From the NCBI GenBank assembly GCA_965223235.1, contig CBDCVV010000005.1:1-64000 (forward strand): a DNA stretch of 64,000 bases, in the 5' to 3' direction. Numbering within the stretch: the stretch's first letter is position 1; every line of letters begins with the position of its first letter. Origin of the DNA: UBA2589 sp965223235. Lineage in GTDB: Bacteria > Gemmatimonadota > Gemmatimonadetes > Longimicrobiales > Gaopeijiaceae. The notes beneath the pieces were generated by a model. It was not told the DNA's origin. It saw only the letters and a program-made list of their open reading frames with translations, and searched no databases. Positions 8,310 through 14,993 of the stretch are shown here, in pieces. A program made the translations under genes and the position numbers.

Positions 8310-8335
8310 GACCGTCACCAGCACAAGAAGTCACA
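8310..8335 (-). promoter_or_regulatory. Predicted ECF sigma promoter of the YegP gene
   Basis: On the minus strand TGTGACTT starts at 8335 and GGTC ends at 8310; GTGAC and GTC are 17 bases apart, exactly as before the sigma gene and the DUF481 gene. The site is 49 bp from the start codon. Confidence 0.65.
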
Positions 8336-8357
8336 TCGAGTGGCACAGCGGCGGCCG

Positions 8358-9173
8358 CTATTGCTTTACGACCTCGTCGAGGAAGACCCCGTTCGACACC
8401 GCCACCACTCGGTCGCCCTGCCGTAGAAGCGTCTGCGTGGGCGTAATCGACATCAACTCGCCTTCCTCACCCCGGACCTCGAGGGGCTTCCCGATCTCGA
8501 ACGTCTTCCGGGCGTAAAAGCCCGCGAGGATGTTGCGGGTGATGTCACGGGTGCCCAATCCGAAGGCCAAGCCAAAGGCTAGTGCCATCCCGGCCAGCAC
8601 GGCCGCGGTGACGACACGAATGATCTCGGTGTCGATCTGGAGTTGGCTGATCGCCATGATCCCCAAAACGAACATCAGGGTCCCGGAAACCAACGATCCA
8701 AGGGATCCCGCGAACTCGATCCCGGTATTCGTCGCCGCCTCGGTGACCGCCCTGCCCGCGAACTGTGCCGCGGTACTGCCTAGCACCAAGATCAGGATCG
8801 CCGCAACGATGTTGGGCAGGTACGCCATGAACGCGCCGATCGCCTCGGAGATCGCCGTGAGTCCCATGGCATCGGCCGCCGTCTTTGCGAACAACACCAG
8901 GAGTAGGTAGTAGATGGCGCGGGGGAGTACGTGGTTTAGAGATTCCCGCACCCCGAGACGCTGGAGCGCACTCTCGAGCCCGATCCGCTGGGCGAGAGCG
9001 TCGAAGTGCAGACGGGTCAAGACTCCCCGGAGCACACGCTCGATCACCTTGGATACGATCAGTGCCGCGAGGAACAAGACGACAGCGAGTAGCACCTTCG
9101 GCGTCCAGGCGATCAGGGACTCGATGACCCCTTGGTACGTCGCCACGAACTGATCACGAACTTGAGCGAACAT
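8358..9173 (-). CDS. MscS-family small mechanosensitive ion channel
   Basis: The 271-aa protein has four or more membrane helices, including WTPKVLLAVVLFLAALIVSKVI, a second pair near 120-190, and the MscS pore helix region about 190-225 (AVLAGMALAFGLAFGLGTRDITRNILAGFY), which is rich in Gly and Ala. A shortened MscS beta domain follows (FEIGKPLEVRGEEGELMSI to VVAVSNGVFLDEV). It lacks the large C-terminal cage of E. coli MscS. It likely gates in response to tension and may pass ions or small solutes. The ATG at 9173 shares one base with the stop codon of the upstream small gene (TGATG), so translation is probably coupled. It is the last gene of the ECF sigma operon. Confidence 0.9.
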   Translation of the reverse strand: MFAQVRDQFVATYQGVIESLIAWTPKVLLAVVLFLAALIVSKVIERVLRGVLTRLHFDALAQRIGLESALQRLGVRESLNHVLPRAIYYLLLVLFAKTAADAMGLTAISEAIGAFMAYLPNIVAAILILVLGSTAAQFAGRAVTEAATNTGIEFAGSLGSLVSGTLMFVLGIMAISQLQIDTEIIRVVTAAVLAGMALAFGLAFGLGTRDITRNILAGFYARKTFEIGKPLEVRGEEGELMSITPTQTLLRQGDRVVAVSNGVFLDEVVKQ

Positions 9174-9421
9174 CACCCTGACCCCCCTGAATCACGCCCG
9201 CCGGCGTCGAAGAACGAAAAGAGCATTCTGAAGAATTCGATCGCCACCGTACCCAAGCCCGCCCATCCTAGGGTAGCCACCTGAGAGCCGAGCGACCGTC
9301 GCTGGAGTGCATGGCGAAGGTGCTCCACGAAACCGTCGGGAGCTTCGACTTCATAGTCGCGTAACTCCTCGATGGGGTCTCCGAGGTCATCCACGCCGCT
9401 GTCGGCTCGATCGCTGGCCAT
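9173..9421 (-). CDS. Small single-pass membrane protein, candidate anti-sigma factor
   Basis: An 82-aa protein with a charged N-terminal cytoplasmic stretch (about residues 1-45) and one membrane helix (about 50-70, ATLGWAGLGTVAIEFFRML). It starts on the stop codon of the ECF sigma gene (TAATG, one shared base) and its stop overlaps the MscS gene start (TGATG). I do not recognise a family. Position directly after an ECF sigma factor, a cytoplasmic N-terminus and a single helix fit a membrane anti-sigma factor, but there is no HxxxCxxC zinc motif and the cytoplasmic part is short. The role is therefore inference. Confidence 0.75.
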   Translation of the reverse strand: MASDRADSGVDDLGDPIEELRDYEVEAPDGFVEHLRHALQRRSLGSQVATLGWAGLGTVAIEFFRMLFSFFDAGGRDSGGSG

Positions 9422-10005
9422 TATACACGCTCCACCGGGACAGCTTCTCCCGACCCGAAGAGCTCCCGGAACTCGGCCCTCCCCCGCTTGATCCGCATCT
9501 TCACCGCGGAAAGCCCGATCCCGAGCTCCTCCGCGATCTCCTGATAGCTCATGCCGTCCATATCGCGGAGCACCAGGGGGATCCTCAGCGTCTCGTTCAT
9601 CGCCAAGAGGGTCTGGCCGACTCGGGCCCGAGTGTCTTCCCGATCGATGGCTCTTTCGGCCTCCGGGGCCTGCGGAGCTGCGTTTTCCATGGCGACCGGG
9701 TCAGCATCTACGGTTTGGAGCCGCTTCTTGGTCACAAAGTTGATGCAATGGTTCGACTTGATGCGTCGAATCCACGTCTCGAAAGACGAGCGCTGCTCGA
9801 AGCGAGCTAGACCGAAGTACGCCTTCACGAAGACTTCCTGAGCCAGATCCTCTGCGTCCGCCGGAGAACCGGACAGGTAACGACAATTGGTGAGCACCTT
9901 TCGTTGGTATCTCCGCACCAACTCCTCGAAGGCGCGCGTGTCGCCTTCGGGTGCTCCCTTCGCGAGCGTCAGAAGGGCATTGTCGTCGAGTGAGGCGTCG
10001 AACAT
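9421..10005 (-). CDS. ECF-family RNA polymerase sigma factor
   Basis: The 194-aa protein has sigma-70 region 2 (about residues 20-95: FEELVRRYQRKVLTNCRYL, DAEDLAQEVFVKAY, FETWIRRIKSNHCIN) and region 4 (about 135-185: RIPLVLRDMDGMSYQEIAEE, then LSAVKMRIKRGR helix-turn-helix). Regions 1 and 3 are absent, as in ECF (group 4) factors. The open frame continues upstream to 10506, across the divergent DUF481 gene, which is implausible; the ATG at 10005 gives a normal length and lies 44 bp from a TGTGACTTT...GGTC element. That element also occurs before four other genes nearby, so the factor probably drives its own transcription. It heads the operon sigma, small membrane protein, MscS channel, each start overlapping the previous stop by one base. 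Confidence 0.93.
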   Translation of the reverse strand: MFDASLDDNALLTLAKGAPEGDTRAFEELVRRYQRKVLTNCRYLSGSPADAEDLAQEVFVKAYFGLARFEQRSSFETWIRRIKSNHCINFVTKKRLQTVDADPVAMENAAPQAPEAERAIDREDTRARVGQTLLAMNETLRIPLVLRDMDGMSYQEIAEELGIGLSAVKMRIKRGRAEFRELFGSGEAVPVERV

Positions 10006-10049
10006 GAAGCTTGAGTCGTTGGCGGCTACTCGGCGGCCCTTGTCCAGAA

Positions 10050-10075
10050 GACCAACCGGCGGCGGGAAAGTCACA
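10050..10075 (-). promoter_or_regulatory. Predicted autoregulatory promoter of the ECF sigma gene
   Basis: On the minus strand TGTGACTTT starts at 10075 and GGTC ends at 10050, with 17 bases between GTGAC and GTC. The GTC is 44 bp from the ATG at 10005. It forms one arm of a perfect 9-bp inverted repeat with the promoter for the divergent DUF481 gene. Confidence 0.7.
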
Positions 10076-10112
10076 TGACGCGCCCGAAATTGCGAGTCTG
10101 AACAGCGTAACG

Positions 10113-10138
10113 TGTGACTTTGAGTTTCGAGGGTGGTC
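10113..10138 (+). promoter_or_regulatory. Predicted ECF sigma promoter of the DUF481 gene
   Basis: TGTGACTTT starts at 10113 and GGTC ends at 10138, with 17 bases between GTGAC and GTC. The start codon is 63 bp further on. The two divergent elements lie back to back, with their -35 blocks 37 bp apart. Confidence 0.7.
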
Positions 10139-10201
10139 GATGAGATTGCGGAAGGGGGATACCCGCCCTCCGAGCGACATATACAAGGAGATTTTTCTGA
10201 A

Positions 10202-11056
10202 ATGAAGACGGTTCGATCGGTACGAGTGCTCGCAGCGATGCTGGGATTCGCCTTCATGGCACAGCCCGCGGCCGCCCAAGAGCCTTTCACATGGGAGAAC
10301 GCAACCGAGCTTAGCTTCGTGTCCGCCGCTGGGAACGCTTCGTCGAGCACCCTCGGCCTCAAATCCACACTCGGCGGGAGCGACGGATCGAACGCGCTCA
10401 AATTCGAGATCGGCGGGATCCGTGGCGAAACCGGCTTTCGGACCATTACCGCCACCGGCACCGCGGACAACTTCACGGTGAATGAGACGACCACGGACGA
10501 ACTCACGGCCGAGAACTACTTCGCGCGCAGTCGGTACGACCGCTCCTTCGGCACGGTGTACACCTTCGGAGGGCTGGGCTGGGACAGGAACACATTCGCC
10601 GGCATCCAGAACCGATACGCCTTCGTCGCCGGATCCGGTAAAGCGTGGACCGACACCGACGCTTCTCGATTCAAGACGGACCTCGGTCTCACGTACACCA
10701 TCCAGAAAGACGTCGACCCCGTGCCCGGCGCAGACGATGCCTTCGGCGGACTTCGTCTCTCGGTCGACGCTATGAAGCAGCTCTCAGAGTCGACGCAATT
10801 CACATCGCTCTTGGTGATGGACGAAAACCTCGAGGATACGAGCGATTTCCGCGCCGATTGGCTGAACTCCCTTTCGGTAGGACTCTCGAGCCAACTCGCG
10901 CTCAAGACCTCCCTGCAGCTTCTCTTCGACAACCAGCCGTCGTTTCTCGGCGTGCCGCTCTTCGATGTCGGTGGGACGCCGCTCGGTACCGAGGTCCTGA
11001 CCCCGGGCGACGAAGTAGACAGCATCTTCACGCTGGCGCTCGTCATCACGCTGTAA
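10202..11056 (+). CDS. DUF481 outer membrane protein (YdiY-like)
   Basis: The 284-aa protein has a signal peptide (VLAAMLGFAFMAQPAAAQ) followed by a DUF481 beta-barrel: alternating polar and apolar strands such as ATELSFVSAAGNASSSTLGLKS, and a final strand ending DSIFTLALVITL, with a terminal aromatic or aliphatic residue typical of outer-membrane barrels. The E. coli relative YdiY is annotated as a salt-induced outer membrane protein; a precise function is not established. An upstream in-frame ATG at 10133 is rejected because AAGGAG precedes the ATG at 10202 and the signal peptide starts there. It is divergent from the ECF sigma operon and shares the same promoter motif. Confidence 0.9.
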   Translation: MKTVRSVRVLAAMLGFAFMAQPAAAQEPFTWENATELSFVSAAGNASSSTLGLKSTLGGSDGSNALKFEIGGIRGETGFRTITATGTADNFTVNETTTDELTAENYFARSRYDRSFGTVYTFGGLGWDRNTFAGIQNRYAFVAGSGKAWTDTDASRFKTDLGLTYTIQKDVDPVPGADDAFGGLRLSVDAMKQLSESTQFTSLLVMDENLEDTSDFRADWLNSLSVGLSSQLALKTSLQLLFDNQPSFLGVPLFDVGGTPLGTEVLTPGDEVDSIFTLALVITL

Positions 11057-11071
11057 CCCGGATGCCAGATC

Positions 11072-11117
11072 GCGCCTCCTCGGAGGCACGCCCGTCGGCG
11101 TGCTTCCGAGGGGGCGC
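11072..11117. terminator. Long hairpin between convergent DUF481 and kinase genes
   Basis: A 21-bp stem (11072-11092 with 11097-11117) with two G-T pairs and a four-base loop (cgtc). No long U tract follows. It starts 15 bp after the DUF481 stop and 3 bp after the kinase stop on the other strand, which suits a bidirectional terminator. Confidence 0.75.
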
Positions 11118-11120
11118 CTT

Positions 11121-13946
11121 CTAGCTCGGACCGAGGTCGGTTCTCTCGGCCCAAAGTTCGGCGTCATCGTTCCGTCCCCACGCCGAATAGACATCACGCA
11201 GGCTCTCCGCCGTCGCCTGCGCGCGCCGGTGCTCACTCCCGAGGGCCTCCGCCTGAAGCTCGTACGCCTCCAGCAGCACCGATTCCGCCTCCCCGAACCT
11301 CTCGAGCTCGGTGAGCGCTCTCCCCCACGTCCTCAGCGCCGAACCATAGAGCACCGCATCGTGCATCTCCTGCGCACGCATTCCCTCGACGGCACCGGCC
11401 ACCCCCTCCTCCGCCCGGGCAGCATCCCCTCCAAGTAGGATCGCCGCAGCTAGGTTGGATCGAGCATTGAGCGTGTTCCGGTGATCCGGTCCGAGTGAGG
11501 CCACGCGAATTGCGATCGCGTCGCGAAACGCCTCCTCCGCCCGGTCGGCTCGACCCGCACGCAGATGGAGGAGACCCATGCTGTGGAGGACTGTACCGGT
11601 GCGAGGGTGTTCTGAGCCGTTCAACTCCACACTCATCTCCAACGACTCTGACAAGTACGACTCGGCTCCCTCCATATCGCCCATCTCGAGGTACAGGAGC
11701 CCGAGGTTCGCGAGGCCGTTCTGGATGTCGGGGTGTGCCTGACCGAGCAACTCCCGACGCATGATGAGGGCCTCTTGCATCAGTGAGTCAGCCGTGGGAT
11801 ACCGCCCCATCCTCTGTTCGAGGCTCCCCACACTCTCGAGCACCGAAGCCACATACACGTGAGAAGAGCCAAAGGCGGCCCTCAGAACTCCCAACGTCTC
11901 GTCGAAGAGGAGGATGGCGCCGTCGATATCCCCGCTCGCACGCTTGACGAGGGCCAGATTGTTGAGCGTCGAAGCGAGCGCTACGTCATCGGGAGCCAGG
12001 AGCTGACGCTCGGACTCGGCGAGAGACTCCAGAATCGTGATCGCCTCTTCGATCTGATCCCGGTCCCTTAGCAGTAGTCCGAGATCGTTGCGGACCCTGT
12101 TCGTCAGCGACTCCCCTGCTCCTCCGTCCACGGCTAAACCGCTCGACTCCGCCAGACGGAGGGCGTCTCGCAGATACCCCTCCGCCTCGGCGTGCAATCC
12201 CTGACGTCGTCGCAACTGTCCCAACTCGTCGAGCAGAGTCACTCGCTCGTCGACCGACGCACCGGGAGCTTCATCGACCAAGGCAAGAGCCGCTTCGAAG
12301 TGCCCCGCAGCCTCGTCGTGGAGCCCGAGATGCATGTACGTGCCACCGATCGATCGACGGACACCGACCTCAACGAGTGGTTGCTCGCTCAACGACCCTG
12401 TCTCGACCTCTTCGCTTGCGGCATCGAGCAACTCACGCACCGTCGTCTCTGACCCCGCCCCGCGAACTGGGTCGGCGGCACGCAGCGCCTGATCGAGGAA
12501 GGCACTCACGGCCTCCGCCCGGGCGGCTGACGCCTGCGCCGCCTCTGCCGCGCGCTCCGCACGGACGAATCCGGTAACTGACGCGACCGTCCCGACGACC
12601 ATCGCGACTCCAAGCGCAACACCCGCCGCAATCGGACCTCGGTTCCGCGTGGCGAACTTCCGCAGACGATAGCCAACGGTCGGTGGGCGAGCAGTCACCG
12701 GCTCCGCAACGCGGTAGCGTCGAAGGTCCGTAGCGAGTTCCGCAGCGGTCCCATAGCGACGCGTGCGATCCTTTTCCATCGCTCGCATCACAATCCAATC
12801 GAGGTCTCCACGAAGCTCTCGCCGAAGGGTGCGCACATCCGTCGTGCGATTCTTGGCGACCGTTTCCTGCGTGTCGGCGAGCGCGCCCAGGCGGGCACTC
12901 GGCGTAGGCACCTCCCGCTGCCGGAGTACATAGCCGAGAAGAAAATCCGGCTTTCTGAACGCCTCCTTGTCGAACGGGAGGGAGCCCGCCAGTAGTTCGT
13001 ACAGCATCACACCCAACGAGTACACGTCCGTCCGGGTGTCGACGTCGAGTCCGCTTTGCTCAGCTTGCTCTGGGCTCATGTACGCCGGTGTGCCCAAGAT
13101 CTGCCCAATCGTCGTGATGAGACCGTCTCCAAGGCCGGGAGTACCCACGGCTTTCGCGATTCCGAAGTCGATGATCTTGGGTACGGGCCGAGAGTCTTGG
13201 ATCGTCACCAAGACGTTCGAGGGCTTCAGGTCTCGATGGATCACACCCTTTTGGTGCGCGTGCTGCACCGCGTCACACACCTCTTCGAAGAGCCGGATCC
13301 GATCTCGTGTCGGGAGTCGATGCGTGTCGCAGTACTCCGTGATCGGAACGCCCCGAACGAGCTCCATGACGAAGTAGGGCAGTCCGCGCTCGGTAGCGCC
13401 GGCGTCGAGCACGCGGGCGATCCCGCTGTGGTCCATTACGGCGAGGGACTGCCGTTCCGACTGGAAACGAGTGACGACCTCTCGGGTGTCCATACCCGGC
13501 TTGATGACCTTGAGTGCGACCTCTCGCCGGACGGGTTCGGTCTGTTCCGCTCGGTATACCGAACCCATGCCGCCCTCCCCGAGCAACTCATGAATGCGGT
13601 AAGGACCGATCTCCGAACCGGGTGGGAGCGCCGTCGGCAAATCGGGCGCATTTCCGGCGTTGGGATCCACTCGGTCGTCGGCCTGAGCCGCATCAGAAGG
13701 GCCCGAATCCTCCCGACCTCCTCCATCTGACGCATCCGTCGGAAAGAGTGCATCGATCGGTGATCGGTCCAGGATGCCATCGGTGTCGGCATTCGCCAGA
13801 AGATGCTCGACCTCCGCTCGGAGATCGCCGTCGTCCGCGCAGCGCGCGTCGAGCAGGGCCGGACGATCGGGGGCGGGGACACCCAGGGCATCCGTGAGGA
13901 TCTCGTGTACCCGCGCCCAGTGGTCCTTGTCGCGTGGGGTGGTCAT
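11121..13946 (-). CDS. Membrane Ser/Thr protein kinase with TPR domain
   Basis: The 941-aa protein has an N-terminal regulatory stretch, a Hanks-type kinase domain (about 115-400: GEGGMGSVY glycine loop, VALKVIK with the ATP lysine near 146, HRDLKPSN near 237, DFG at 260-262, GTPAYMSPEQ), a membrane helix (about 438-460) and about ten tetratricopeptide repeats to the C-terminus, visible as units such as LNNLALVKRASGDIDGAI and LANLGLLYLEMGDMEGAE. The kinase sits in the cytoplasm and the TPR part outside, so it may sense envelope proteins. This architecture is common in Gemmatimonadota, Acidobacteriota and Planctomycetota. A GTG at 13979 gives 11 more residues; ATG 13946 was chosen because family members start near MTTPRDKDHWARVHEI. 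No clear ribosome-binding site. Confidence 0.93.
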   Translation of the reverse strand: MTTPRDKDHWARVHEILTDALGVPAPDRPALLDARCADDGDLRAEVEHLLANADTDGILDRSPIDALFPTDASDGGGREDSGPSDAAQADDRVDPNAGNAPDLPTALPPGSEIGPYRIHELLGEGGMGSVYRAEQTEPVRREVALKVIKPGMDTREVVTRFQSERQSLAVMDHSGIARVLDAGATERGLPYFVMELVRGVPITEYCDTHRLPTRDRIRLFEEVCDAVQHAHQKGVIHRDLKPSNVLVTIQDSRPVPKIIDFGIAKAVGTPGLGDGLITTIGQILGTPAYMSPEQAEQSGLDVDTRTDVYSLGVMLYELLAGSLPFDKEAFRKPDFLLGYVLRQREVPTPSARLGALADTQETVAKNRTTDVRTLRRELRGDLDWIVMRAMEKDRTRRYGTAAELATDLRRYRVAEPVTARPPTVGYRLRKFATRNRGPIAAGVALGVAMVVGTVASVTGFVRAERAAEAAQASAARAEAVSAFLDQALRAADPVRGAGSETTVRELLDAASEEVETGSLSEQPLVEVGVRRSIGGTYMHLGLHDEAAGHFEAALALVDEAPGASVDERVTLLDELGQLRRRQGLHAEAEGYLRDALRLAESSGLAVDGGAGESLTNRVRNDLGLLLRDRDQIEEAITILESLAESERQLLAPDDVALASTLNNLALVKRASGDIDGAILLFDETLGVLRAAFGSSHVYVASVLESVGSLEQRMGRYPTADSLMQEALIMRRELLGQAHPDIQNGLANLGLLYLEMGDMEGAESYLSESLEMSVELNGSEHPRTGTVLHSMGLLHLRAGRADRAEEAFRDAIAIRVASLGPDHRNTLNARSNLAAAILLGGDAARAEEGVAGAVEGMRAQEMHDAVLYGSALRTWGRALTELERFGEAESVLLEAYELQAEALGSEHRRAQATAESLRDVYSAWGRNDDAELWAERTDLGPS

Positions 13947-14022
13947 GGTCCGAACATGGTAGGGGTCTCCCCATACCACAGGAAAGCGGGGCGATTCGGC
14001 TCACGCCGAGGAGGCGCGGCGT

Positions 14023-14052
14023 TTGACATCTCTGGGACCGGCCGGGAATCAT
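14023..14052 (+). promoter_or_regulatory. Possible sigma-70 promoter of the CarboxypepD_reg gene
   Basis: A consensus TTGACA at 14023-14028, 18 bases, then AATCAT at 14047-14052. The -10 block is weak. It lies 35 bp before the GTG start at 14088. Confidence 0.35.
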
Positions 14053-14087
14053 ACCCCTTCTGTTCGGGTGAGTTATGGAGGGTTCGA

Positions 14088-14888
14088 GTGCGGGCAAGGT
14101 GCGGCCGTAGTACGGGTGTCTCACCGAGGGGACTCCTCCTGATGGCGATATTGGGTGCGAGTTGGACGGCTCCCCTCGCCGCCCAATCGATCCGCGGCGT
14201 CGTGTCCGAACGTGATACCTACCAGCCGATCGACTTGGCGACCGTTCTCCTCCTGACGGAACGCCTCGACACGCTCGGACAGACGATTACCAACGCTCAG
14301 GGCTACTTCACCTTCGACCTTCCGGACGAGGGGTCGTACTACGTGATCGCTTCGGCGATCGGGTATCGCCCGGTGCGCGGCGATCTCGTGGCTCTCTCGG
14401 GGGACGAGATCAAAGTCGTCGAAATATCGATGGCCGTGCGTCCCGTAGCTCTCGGGGGACTCGTAGTGGAAACGGAAGGGGGCGAGGCCGAGGTCCCGGG
14501 ACTCGTCGGCACCGGCTTCTACGAGCGCTTCGAGAAGGGGCAGGGACAATTCCTGTTGCCCGGGCAGGTGGCGCGGAGCTCAGCGCACTTCACGGCCCAC
14601 CTTTTCCGGGAGCTCACATGGGTAAGGGTGCGCCAATCGTCGATGGGGCCCGGCTTTGACGCTCCCAGCGTCGCCAACCTGACCGGCGGCTTCTGTGAAC
14701 CGTGGATCTACATAGACGACCGACTCTGGCAGGTGATGCCGGGAGAAGGACTCGAAGACGCGGTGCCCCGCGATCGAGTCGAAGCGATCGAGGTGTACAT
14801 GTACCCGTTCGGACCTCCCATGCGCTACTTCCGGGACCTCGGCCCTGCGGCGTGCGGCGTCATCTTGATTTGGACGAAGCGCTACTAA
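14088..14888 (+). CDS. Exported CarboxypepD_reg protein with a plug-like domain but no barrel
   Basis: The 266-aa product starts at a GTG with GGAGGG six bases upstream, giving a signal peptide (GLLLMAILGASWTAPLAAQ). A carboxypeptidase regulatory-like beta-sandwich follows (IRGVVSERDTYQPIDLATVLL, AQGYFTFDLPDEGSYYVIAS), then LGGLVVETEGG and a domain ending PACGVILIWTKRY-like (AACGVILIWTKRY), a typical end of a TonB-receptor plug domain. The 22-strand barrel that should follow is missing: the gene stops there. It could be a soluble periplasmic adaptor derived from a TonB-dependent receptor. An in-frame extension back to 13803 overlaps the kinase gene and is rejected. Located 105 bp before the VWA gene, which also begins with a CarboxypepD_reg domain. 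Confidence 0.8.
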   Translation: MRARCGRSTGVSPRGLLLMAILGASWTAPLAAQSIRGVVSERDTYQPIDLATVLLLTERLDTLGQTITNAQGYFTFDLPDEGSYYVIASAIGYRPVRGDLVALSGDEIKVVEISMAVRPVALGGLVVETEGGEAEVPGLVGTGFYERFEKGQGQFLLPGQVARSSAHFTAHLFRELTWVRVRQSSMGPGFDAPSVANLTGGFCEPWIYIDDRLWQVMPGEGLEDAVPRDRVEAIEVYMYPFGPPMRYFRDLGPAACGVILIWTKRY

Positions 14889-14993
14889 GCCCTCCACCGC
14901 ACATGTGTCGGCTCCGATCTCTTCGGCGTCCCAAGAAGTGAGACCACGAAAGCAACGCGCTTTCACTACCGCTTCATAGACCGAGGAGGCCTC

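Noticed and set aside
10006..10506. N-terminal extension of the sigma factor to 361 aa
   Set aside because: The extra 167 residues are not sigma-like, cover the divergent DUF481 gene and its promoter, and end before a normal ATG with a promoter motif 44 bp upstream.
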